DNA of 19,134 bases from CAYXPG01 sp964564845 (GTDB taxonomy: Bacteria > Planctomycetota > Phycisphaerae > Sedimentisphaerales > Anaerobacaceae): contig CAZMCN010000027.1 of assembly GCA_964564845.1 (NCBI GenBank), forward strand, positions 1 through 19,134, read 5' to 3'. Position numbers and translations under genes: made by a program. Every line of letters starts with the position of its first letter. The first letter of the stretch is position 1. This document shows, in pieces, positions 7,083-14,014 of this stretch. The notes under the pieces were generated by a model that saw only the letters and a list, made by a program, of their open reading frames with translations, was not told the origin of the DNA and did no database searches.

Positions 7083-8792
7083 ATGCAAAAGCAAAACCAT
7101 ACACTTTCATACATTCTGCAGGAAAATATCCTTGACGAAGAGAGTCTGCAAAAGGTTGTTGAACAGCAGCAATCAAGCGGAGAAAGTTTGATAAAGATTC
7201 TCAAGAAAAATGACCTTGTCAGTGAGGAGCAGCTCACCAGGATAATTGCCGCCGATAATAAAATAGAGTTTGTGAACCTTTCACCGGCTATGGTGGACCA
7301 AATGGCCGCTCATATGGTAACCTATGAAATGGCAAATCAACACAATGTAATTCCAGTGAAAAAAGAAAATGGCAAGCTGCTGGTGGCAATGAGTGCGCCG
7401 TTGAATCTCACCGTCAGAGACCAAATAGAGATGAGGACCGGTTGCAAAGTAATTCCTCTTGCCGCTACGCCCGATGCAATCACACAAGCCATTAGATACC
7501 ACTTCAATGTGCAAAATGTTACACGTCAGGCCATTGCTTCGATGCGGCTGAAAACAAACAGCCGTAAAGATGAATCTGACAGCGCTAGGCTTGATTACAG
7601 ATTGTCACGAGCCGCTGACGACCCCATTACAAAACTTGTTTCTTCAATTATAACAGGTGCTATTGACGCCAGAGCAAGTGATATACATATTGAGCCTCAA
7701 AAACCGGATATGAGGGTACGCTACCGAATCGACGGGCTCCTGCGTGACGCGATAAATGTGCCATCGTCAGTTCAGCAGGAACTTGTATCGAACATTAAAG
7801 TCCTGGCAGAGATGGATATTTCCGAGCGGCGTGTCCCCCAGGACGGCCATATAGCACTGGAGCATAACTCACATCAGTACGACCTGAGAGTTTCTTCATT
7901 GCCCGCAGTCGGTGGAGAAAAAATTGTTATCAGAATCCTTGATAAGAATGTAAAAAGGTGGATGCTTGACGAGATAGTAACTTGCCCTGATGATAATCAG
8001 AAATTCCAGTCTCTGCTTAAAAATCCTTATGGAATGCTTTTGCTTACAGGCCCAACCGGATGTGGCAAAACCACAACTCTGTATTCGATTCTTCAACTTC
8101 TCAATACGCCCCAGAAGAATATCGTTACCGTTGAGGACCCGGTTGAGTACTGTCTTGACGGCATTACACAGGTACAGGTCAACCCTGCCGCCGGAGTAAC
8201 TTTTGCATCAACCCTGCGAAGCATATTGCGGCAGGACCCCGACATCGTGCTCGTCGGCGAGATTCGGGACCTTCAGACCGCGGAAATAGCCATCAGCGCA
8301 GCGTTGACCGGCCACTTGGTCCTGAGCACATTGCACACAAATGACGCAGCAGGTGCAATCTCACGTTTGATTAACCTCGGAATACCTTCGTTTCTTGTTG
8401 CCTCGGCACTTTTGGGAACGGTTGCACAAAGACTACTGCGAATAAGCTGCCAAAAATGTAAGCAGCCATATACGCCGTCATCCGAACAGTTGGAACAGCT
8501 TTTCGCTTTATCTGAATCTAAAAGGGACAAAAATGTTCAGTTGTATCAGGGCATTGGCTGCGACGATTGTTACAACACCGGCTACTACGGACGCAAGGCA
8601 GTTTATGAGATACTCGGCATTTCACAACAAATCCGAAAAATGATAATTAACGCTGATAGTGATGACGCTATTAAGCAGCAGGCAATTGCAGAAGGGATGA
8701 AAACGCTGCGGGAAAGCGGAGTCGAACAGGCCGTTGACGGCACAACGACCGTTGAGGAGTTACAACGTCTGGTGGATATGAGGATTGAATAA
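7083..8792 (+). CDS. gspE: Type II secretion / type IV pilus assembly ATPase (GspE/PilB family)
   Basis: This cytoplasmic hexameric ATPase would drive pseudopilus extension. The 569 residues carry an N-terminal GspE-type domain (about 10-145), then the catalytic part: Walker A GPTGCGKT (323-330), an Asp-rich stretch ending EDPVEYC (351-357), Walker B DIVLVGEIRD with Glu393, and a His box STLHTND (415-421). A zinc-binding four-cysteine element follows (Cys456/459 and Cys493/496), present in GspE/PilB assembly ATPases and usually absent from PilT retraction ATPases. The start is ATG 7083 with only a weak ribosome binding site. The stop overlaps the gspF start by one base (TAATG), indicating coupled translation. 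It is the first gene of the long secretion operon. Confidence 0.96.
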   Translation: MQKQNHTLSYILQENILDEESLQKVVEQQQSSGESLIKILKKNDLVSEEQLTRIIAADNKIEFVNLSPAMVDQMAAHMVTYEMANQHNVIPVKKENGKLLVAMSAPLNLTVRDQIEMRTGCKVIPLAATPDAITQAIRYHFNVQNVTRQAIASMRLKTNSRKDESDSARLDYRLSRAADDPITKLVSSIITGAIDARASDIHIEPQKPDMRVRYRIDGLLRDAINVPSSVQQELVSNIKVLAEMDISERRVPQDGHIALEHNSHQYDLRVSSLPAVGGEKIVIRILDKNVKRWMLDEIVTCPDDNQKFQSLLKNPYGMLLLTGPTGCGKTTTLYSILQLLNTPQKNIVTVEDPVEYCLDGITQVQVNPAAGVTFASTLRSILRQDPDIVLVGEIRDLQTAEIAISAALTGHLVLSTLHTNDAAGAISRLINLGIPSFLVASALLGTVAQRLLRISCQKCKQPYTPSSEQLEQLFALSESKRDKNVQLYQGIGCDDCYNTGYYGRKAVYEILGISQQIRKMIINADSDDAIKQQAIAEGMKTLRESGVEQAVDGTTTVEELQRLVDMRIE

Positions 8793-9988
8793 TGGCCGTT
8801 TACGAATATACAGCAGTTGATAAAAGTGGGAGCGAGTTCCGCGGCATTTACAATGATGTCGATAGTGTTGCCGTGCTCCGGGAAGACCTGGCTAAAATGG
8901 GTGATACGCTGCTCAAAGCCAAACGCACCAGAGCCGTCGGACAAAAGAGAATAAGAGTCAAGCAAATTGAAGTTGTTACTTTCGCTTATAAGCTCGCTGG
9001 AATGTGTTCAGCGGGACTGTCGATTGTCAGATCTCTCAAAACACTCGAGGAACAAACCCAAAACCAGACATTCAGATATGTCCTTTCAGATATCACCCAC
9101 AGCATCGAAACCGGTTCTTCACTTAAAGATGCCCTCGAAAAACACAAAAACATATTCTCCGATTTCTTCGTCGGAATGATAGAAGCGGGAGAATCAGGGG
9201 GAAACCTCTCTGAAGTCCTCGAAATGAGCGCAAACTACCTCGAAAAACAGGCTGACTTCAGACGCAAAGTAAAATCCGCCTTTGCTTATCCAATCGTGAT
9301 AGCTGTTATGTGTATTATAGTGGTTGCTTCGCTGGTAATCTTTGTTATTCCGGTATTTTCAAAATTATATCAGCAAATGCATACGCCGTTGCCCTGGCCT
9401 ACAAAAGCCCTTGTAGATATAAGCACCTTTGTCAGAGACGGCTGGTGGGCAATTCTGCTAATCACGGCTGCAGCGGTTTGGCTGTTGAAACATTTCCGGA
9501 GAAATCCGCACCTAAAAGCCCGGTGGGATGCTTTTAAATTGAAGATGCCTGTTTTTGCCAGGCTCAACTGTATGGTTGTTGTTTCTCGTTTTATAAGGAC
9601 CTTTGCTATGCTTGCTTCAGCCGGCGTTTCATTTGTCAAGGCCCTGGATGTTGCAGGCGTTGTCGCCAATAATTCAAAGGTCTCCGATATAGCCGGGCAA
9701 TTGCAGCAATCAATAGAAACGGGTAATTCTGTTGCCGGTTCTCTCAAAAACCATAACATTTTTCCTCCGATGATTATCCAATTAGCGGATTCCGGGGAAA
9801 ATGCGGGAAAGTTGTCTGAGATGCTCAATAAAGGCGTCGATTTTCTTGATAAGGATATTGACAGGACAATACACGCTCTGCTGGTCAAGTTAGAGCCTGC
9901 TATGACGGTTATTATGGGAATAATCGTCGGCTTTATACTTATCGGTGTTTATTTCCCCCTGTTTGATTATATGAGCCATATTGAATAA
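8792..9988 (+). CDS. gspF: Inner-membrane platform protein (GspF/PilC family)
   Basis: This polytopic membrane protein anchors the ATPase and turns its motion into pseudopilus assembly. The 398 residues hold two copies of the GspF domain (about 65-188 and 267-390); the start of the first shows LAGMCSAGLSIVRSL and the second FAMLASAGVSFVKAL. Predicted membrane segments lie near 165-189, 217-232 and 369-391. This is the standard length. The ATG overlaps the gspE stop and is preceded by GAGG at 9 nt. A 148-base gap with two hairpins separates it from gspG. Confidence 0.96.
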   Translation: MAVYEYTAVDKSGSEFRGIYNDVDSVAVLREDLAKMGDTLLKAKRTRAVGQKRIRVKQIEVVTFAYKLAGMCSAGLSIVRSLKTLEEQTQNQTFRYVLSDITHSIETGSSLKDALEKHKNIFSDFFVGMIEAGESGGNLSEVLEMSANYLEKQADFRRKVKSAFAYPIVIAVMCIIVVASLVIFVIPVFSKLYQQMHTPLPWPTKALVDISTFVRDGWWAILLITAAAVWLLKHFRRNPHLKARWDAFKLKMPVFARLNCMVVVSRFIRTFAMLASAGVSFVKALDVAGVVANNSKVSDIAGQLQQSIETGNSVAGSLKNHNIFPPMIIQLADSGENAGKLSEMLNKGVDFLDKDIDRTIHALLVKLEPAMTVIMGIIVGFILIGVYFPLFDYMSHIE

Positions 9989-10032
9989 TTCAAAGTTTTT
10001 TGCAAAAGTACCAAAGCAGCCCGCTATTTATG

Positions 10033-10050
10033 CCGATACCATATCGGTTT
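10033..10050. terminator. Weak hairpin followed by T-run in the gspF-gspG gap
   Basis: CCGATA (10033-10038) pairs with TATCGG (10042-10047) across a 3-nt loop, followed by TTT. The 6-bp stem is only moderately GC rich, so it would at most end some transcripts. With palindrome copy B it may uncouple gspE-gspF from gspG expression. Confidence 0.3.
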
Positions 10051-10079
10051 TGGAGTGTGATTAAAATCGAATATCCAAT

Positions 10080-10119
10080 AGGGAAACCATTTTGCAATAA
10101 GGCGCAAAATGGGAACCCT
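10080..10119. repeat. Dispersed palindrome, copy B
   Basis: Left arm AGGGAAACCATTTTGC (10080-10095), loop AATAAGGC, right arm GCAAAATGGGAACCCT (10104-10119). It ends 17 bases before the gspG start, directly upstream of that gene's ribosome binding site AAGGAG. The loop is nearly that of copy D. Confidence 0.85.
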
Positions 10120-10136
10120 CAATAAGGAGTCAAGAA

Positions 10137-10472
10137 ATGTGTAACAGAAAAAACAAAGGTATTACGCTGATTGAGTTGTTGATTGTGGTCATTATATTGG
10201 GAGCGCTGGCTGCGATTGCAATCCCAAGGATAAGCGCAAGTGCCTATAACGCCAAAAAGTACGCCTGTTATACCAACATTGACATACTGAATTCTCAGCT
10301 TGAAATGTATGCTGCGGATAACGACGGTGAGTACCCCGCCGCCTTATCAGACCTTACCTCAGATGCGAATTATTTCCCGGATGGAGCGCCAGTGTGCCCC
10401 TTTGACTCGGCAGCATACCCCGATACCTTAACTGCTGATAACAGGGTTGATGCCAGCAGCCACACTCACTAA
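10137..10472 (+). CDS. gspG: Major pseudopilin-like protein (GspG family)
   Basis: This prepilin-like protein would be the main subunit of the pseudopilus. The 111-residue product begins MCNRKNKG, then ITLIELLIVVIILGALAAIA; a prepilin peptidase should cut after Gly8 and methylate Ile9, with the conserved Glu at +5 (residue 13). After the hydrophobic helix comes AYNAKKYACYTNIDILNSQL and a short soluble part rich in Asp with EYPAALSDL, as in GspG-type pseudopilins. It is shorter than the usual 130-150 residues. ATG 10137 follows AAGGAG at 7 nt, the best ribosome binding site in the operon, as expected for the most abundant subunit. Opposed palindromes (copies B and C) bracket the gene. Confidence 0.9.
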   Translation: MCNRKNKGITLIELLIVVIILGALAAIAIPRISASAYNAKKYACYTNIDILNSQLEMYAADNDGEYPAALSDLTSDANYFPDGAPVCPFDSAAYPDTLTADNRVDASSHTH

Positions 10473-10490
10473 AAATTGCAGGTTGCGGGA

Positions 10491-10528
10491 AGGGGTCCAA
10501 TCTTGCGACTTATTGCAAAATGGGGCCC
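10491..10528. repeat. Dispersed palindrome, copy C (inverted)
   Basis: Left arm AGGGGTCCAATCTTGC (10491-10506), loop GACTTATT, right arm GCAAAATGGGGCCC (10515-10528). The loop is the reverse complement of copy D's loop AATAAGTC, so this copy lies in the opposite direction. It begins 19 bases after the gspG stop and could protect the 3' end of that message. Confidence 0.8.
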
Positions 10529-10625
10529 GAAAAATTACCCGTGTTCCTGATAAAAATATAACGACAAAGATGGTTTGCAGTTCCGAGCTGTAACCATCTT
10601 TGTTGGTTTTTACAGGTTTGAGGTT

Positions 10626-11081
10626 ATGAGAAAACCCAATGCCTATACTTTTGTGGAGCTGATTATTATTCTCCTGTTTCTTGGCGCATTGGCGGTTATT
10701 GCTGTGCCCAAACTTAATTTCTCCGCTATTTTCAAGCAGCAAGCGGACTGCCTGGCCAGGAAAATCGTCACAGACCTTCGCCGAACACGCTCCCTGGCTA
10801 TTTCCGACGCCGCAAGCAATACCGACGGCTTTGCACTGAATATGACCGGCTCGTCACCTTATACAGGCTATGAAATAGTAAAACTCGATACCGAAGAAAC
10901 GGTAGATTCACATACTATCGATTCGGATGTCAGTTGCACCGGTGGAGATGAGTTTCAATTCGGTCCTTTGGGAAATCTCTTAAGTGGAAGTGACACGCAG
11001 CTTACTGTCTCAGCTTCGCCAAAGACCTTTACAATCACTATTACTTCAGCAACGGGTATGGTAAAATGCGCCGAAAATTAG
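10626..11081 (+). CDS. gspH: Minor pseudopilin (GspH/FimT-like)
   Basis: A predicted pseudopilus-tip component. The protein begins MRKPNA then YTFVELIIILLFLGALAVIA; cleavage after Ala6 leaves Tyr at +1 and Glu at +5. The region after the helix, CLARKIVTDLRRTRSLAISD, is the alpha-helical signature of GspH/FimT proteins, followed by a beta-rich C-terminal part. The open frame runs back to a TTG at 10575, but ATG 10626 gives a normal six-residue leader and is preceded by AGG at 9 nt, so I chose it (151 residues). Its end overlaps the next gene by 16 bases, suggesting coupled translation. H against other minor classes is judged by this helix alone. Confidence 0.85.
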   Translation: MRKPNAYTFVELIIILLFLGALAVIAVPKLNFSAIFKQQADCLARKIVTDLRRTRSLAISDAASNTDGFALNMTGSSPYTGYEIVKLDTEETVDSHTIDSDVSCTGGDEFQFGPLGNLLSGSDTQLTVSASPKTFTITITSATGMVKCAEN

Positions 11082-11470
11082 AAACCGAAAAACGCTCAGC
11101 CGGGCTTACCATCACCGAGGTCGTTGTCGCATCGACACTGTTGATTATCGCAACTGTACCAATTCTAAGAGGGCTGACCATGGCTCATCTGAGCAGTGCA
11201 ATTATTGAACGAAAAACCAAAAGTCTCACCCTTGCACAGGCAAAACTCGATGAAATAAAGGCTCGCTCAATCTATAGCTATACCAGTGATTTTACCGAAA
11301 CTGACACATCTCTCAACGGCTCGTACCTGTGCAATGTAACCGATACCGCCTCGGGCAGCGACCTTAGAACGGTAACGGTCTCTGTCGGCTATGACCTCAA
11401 TGAAGACAGCAGCCTTGCAGGCGACGAAATTGAAGTTACCCTGGCTACCTACCTAGCGAAAAGATGGTAA
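11066..11470 (+). CDS. gspI: Minor pseudopilin (GspI/PilV-like)
   Basis: A 134-residue predicted tip pseudopilin. The leader MRRKLETEKRSAG is cut after Gly13, leaving LTITEVVVASTLLIIATVPI with Glu at +5 (residue 18). The following SLTLAQAKLDEIKARSIYSY, with its LAQxKLDEI core, is a common feature of GspI/PilV-type proteins. The start ATG lies inside the end of the gspH-like gene (16-base overlap). A 216-base gap separates it from the large LamG pseudopilin gene. Confidence 0.85.
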   Translation: MRRKLETEKRSAGLTITEVVVASTLLIIATVPILRGLTMAHLSSAIIERKTKSLTLAQAKLDEIKARSIYSYTSDFTETDTSLNGSYLCNVTDTASGSDLRTVTVSVGYDLNEDSSLAGDEIEVTLATYLAKRW

Positions 11471-11686
11471 CCATATAGGACTTTTCCCTGGTCCGAAATT
11501 ATCTTTAATGCAGCAGGTGTTATTGCCCGATAAAAGCGGGGCTGCTTCAAGCCTGAAGTCCTGTTTACAACGGTTTTTTTGTTCTCTTTTTTAGCGACCG
11601 ATAATTCAAAATTCACGTAACAACTCCCGCTTTATATGCCGAGAATACCGTTGATAGTATAAAAAGACAGTATGCGGTAGCTAAAG
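11471..11686. other. Non-coding gap inside the secretion operon
   Basis: This 216-base gap is unusually long for an operon whose other junctions mostly overlap. I see no gene. ATGCAGCAGGT occurs both here (11508-11518) and at the start of the next gene (11687-11697), which may mark a small duplication. CTTCA and TGAAG near 11547-11560 could form a small hairpin, and a T-rich tract follows around 11573-11593. A secondary promoter is possible but not evident. Confidence 0.3.
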
Positions 11687-13588
11687 ATGCAGCAGGTAAG
11701 CTATAAAACCCGTGCAAATTCGTTATGCGCTCAGCGTGGTGCTTTGTCCCCAAACGGTAGATTCTCAATCTTCGATTTACAACTGCAGCTCGAAAATCGA
11801 AAATCGAAAATCGAAAATCGAAATGCTCTTACGCTTGTGGAGATGGTGATGGCTTTGGCCATAATGGCTATTCTCTTTGCAGCCTTTTTGCCGCAATTCA
11901 GGAGCATACGGAATAGTTGGGATTCCAAAAAAGGCGGCGCAGAAGCACTGCAGGGCGGCAGGGTCCTGACAGAGCACTTATACCGCAACCTTGCAACCGC
12001 CGTCCGAATAACCACCGTTAGTGACTCGACCGAAACCGATGGCTTCATCGAATTTGAAGACAACGACGGCAATACACTGCGGTATGACGTTAACGGTACA
12101 ACCAGCTATGTTGAGTTCGGTGTTGTCGGCGACCTTGCCGAGCTTGCCGGCCCGGTCAGCCGGCTGCAATTTACCTGCTACGATGCCTATGATTTTGATA
12201 CAGCAATCAATGACTGTAATTATATCCGATTAGTGGAAGTGCAAACAATCCTGACCAATTCAGCCGCCCTGGCCCAGGAAAAAAACTTCACTGTCTCAGC
12301 ATACCTCCGCACCAACGTAAGTTCGCTTGTGGGCTGGTGGAAACTGGACGAAACTTCCGGTTTAACCGCAGCTGACAGCAGCGGTAAAGGCAACGACGGA
12401 ACCTTGACCAATATGGCCGGCGACGAATGGACTAACGGAGTTCGGGGGGGGGCACTCGATTTTGATGGAGGAGATGATTATATTGAAGTGCCTGATGACC
12501 CCAGTTTTGATATCGCCGAAGCAATCACGGTCGCAGCTTGGATCAACCCTGACGATGCCGGCGCTTGGAGAACCATCCTTTCTAAATTTGCCCATACCCC
12601 GGGTTGGAGAAAGGACCTTTACTGGTTTCTTTATGATGGTAAGATCGGGGCCTCTTTAGCTGGACCATGTGGAAGTCAAGGCAACGACTGGAGACCAAAT
12701 GTTCCTATTCAGAGCGGGACATGGACGCATGTAGCCCTTACCTACAATGGCTCCACTATGATAATGTACAAGAATGGAGCTAATGCGGCTTCAACGAGTG
12801 TAAGTGGTGCTTTGATGTTAGGTGATTCTTCCAGTAATGAGTCGTTTTACATCGGCACAAACACAGAATGGGGCGAATATTTCGATGGGACCATCGACGA
12901 CGTGCTCATCTACAGCAGCGCACTGACTGCCGATGAGATATCCCAACTGGCCGGTCTGCAATGCTTGACATCCTGGACAACCGGCCTGTCGCATACAGCA
13001 CAAGCTGGTTCTAACCGCCTTTTGGTCTTTACCGCACACGCCGAAGACGATAACAGCGATATGAACCTGACCTCCGTAACCTACGGCGGTCAATCAATGA
13101 CGAAGGTGATTGAACGCAATGTCGGGTCAGACTACCGGGCGTACGTTGTAGCATACATCCTCGATGAGGCCGGCATTACTGCTGCGAGCGATAGTGATTT
13201 CACAGTCACGTGGGCCCAGACGCCTTACAGGACACCAGAATACTCCAGCGTATTCCTTAGGAACGTTGACCAGGATAATCCTACCGGGGCCGGTGCCGCT
13301 AACGGCGGTACATCCGCCACCCTGACGACCAGCGCCCTTTCTACGGAGGATGGTGATATGGTTTTTGTAGCAGGTACCTGCGGTAACACCGGCAGTTATT
13401 CCGTCAACAACAATTTTACTGAAGCTGTCGAACTGACAATCACCTCGGCCGATGGAATAGCTGGTTATAAGAAAGCAGACGGCAGTGATGAAATACCAAG
13501 TATCACACACTCTGATGTTAACCGTCAGGTTATCATTGGGTTCGTCGTAAATGATGACGACAGCGGCGGCGACCGGATATTACCGTAA
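11687..13588 (+). CDS. gspJ: Large GspJ-like minor pseudopilin with LamG domain
   Basis: A 633-residue protein with a prepilin signal, three times the usual GspJ size. The order is an unusually long leader (1-47); the prepilin helix after Ala47, LTLVEMVMALAIMAILFAAF, with Glu52 at +5; a GspJ-like region (about 70-210); a LamG jellyroll domain (about 213-423, from GWWKLDETSG to FDGTIDDVLIYSSALTADEI); and a beta-rich C-terminal region (about 424-633) that I cannot name, containing VTYGGQSMTKVIERNVGSDY. LamG domains often bind sugars or proteins, so this pseudopilus tip may carry a binding module; that is an inference. ATG 11687 lacks a clear ribosome binding site; TTG 11744 is an alternative. 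A tandem (CGAAAAT)x4 lies in the leader. The next gene begins directly after the stop. Confidence 0.88.
   Translation: MQQVSYKTRANSLCAQRGALSPNGRFSIFDLQLQLENRKSKIENRNALTLVEMVMALAIMAILFAAFLPQFRSIRNSWDSKKGGAEALQGGRVLTEHLYRNLATAVRITTVSDSTETDGFIEFEDNDGNTLRYDVNGTTSYVEFGVVGDLAELAGPVSRLQFTCYDAYDFDTAINDCNYIRLVEVQTILTNSAALAQEKNFTVSAYLRTNVSSLVGWWKLDETSGLTAADSSGKGNDGTLTNMAGDEWTNGVRGGALDFDGGDDYIEVPDDPSFDIAEAITVAAWINPDDAGAWRTILSKFAHTPGWRKDLYWFLYDGKIGASLAGPCGSQGNDWRPNVPIQSGTWTHVALTYNGSTMIMYKNGANAASTSVSGALMLGDSSSNESFYIGTNTEWGEYFDGTIDDVLIYSSALTADEISQLAGLQCLTSWTTGLSHTAQAGSNRLLVFTAHAEDDNSDMNLTSVTYGGQSMTKVIERNVGSDYRAYVVAYILDEAGITAASDSDFTVTWAQTPYRTPEYSSVFLRNVDQDNPTGAGAANGGTSATLTTSALSTEDGDMVFVAGTCGNTGSYSVNNNFTEAVELTITSADGIAGYKKADGSDEIPSITHSDVNRQVIIGFVVNDDDSGGDRILP
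11791..11823 (+). repeat. 7-bp tandem repeat (CGAAAAT)x4 inside the leader of the LamG pseudopilin gene
   Basis: Four exact copies of CGAAAAT run from 11791 to 11818, followed by a partial CGAAA. They encode ENRKSKIENR just before the prepilin cleavage site. Because the unit is not a multiple of three, gain or loss of one unit would shift the frame of everything after it. Confidence 0.9.
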
Positions 13589-14014
13589 ATGGATGTTTTT
13601 ATGAAAGCTAAGCGTAAAAATAATGGCTCGGTGTTGTTAATAGCTGTCTTTGTCATAGCGCTGCTGTCGGCGCTGGTTATGGGTATGGCGCAAATGAATA
13701 CCGAAGAAATACAGCTTATGCGAAATCAGATTTTCGCCGCCTATGCATTAGCTACCGCAGAAGCCGGACTCAACGATGCTTTTTATGAAATCCGAAGTGA
13801 TTCGAGCTGGACTACCGGCTTTACCGACAAGTCCTTTAACGGCGGCTCGTACACCGTTACCGTAACGGGTACCCTGCCGAATCGAACTATCACCTCGACC
13901 GGTACCTCAGCCCAGGGTTTTGTCGCTAAGGTTGAAGCGGACATAACAATCGGACAAAACGTCGGCCAGAGCTTTTACGCAATTAGAATTGATAATTTGA
14001 GGATTAACGAATAA
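13589..14014 (+). CDS. PilX/GspK-like minor pseudopilin
   Basis: A 141-residue protein beginning MDVFMKAKRKNNG, then SVLLIAVFVIALLSALVMGM, a prepilin-like helix. The residue at +5 after the likely Gly13 cleavage is Ile, not Glu; lack of that Glu is characteristic of GspK, the tip subunit, and of some PilX-type proteins. ALATAEAGLNDAFYEIR after the helix also fits PilX/GspK N-terminal regions. It is far shorter than GspK (about 300 residues), so it keeps little beyond the helix and one beta-rich part. The frame opens directly after the preceding stop; ATG 13601 (residue 5), with GGA 7 nt before it, may be the real start. Its last base is the first base of the pilM-pilN start codon (TAATG). Confidence 0.8.
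   Translation: MDVFMKAKRKNNGSVLLIAVFVIALLSALVMGMAQMNTEEIQLMRNQIFAAYALATAEAGLNDAFYEIRSDSSWTTGFTDKSFNGGSYTVTVTGTLPNRTITSTGTSAQGFVAKVEADITIGQNVGQSFYAIRIDNLRINE

Noticed and set aside
11791..11823. CRISPR-like repeat
   Set aside because: The unit is 7 bp with no spacers and lies in a coding frame.
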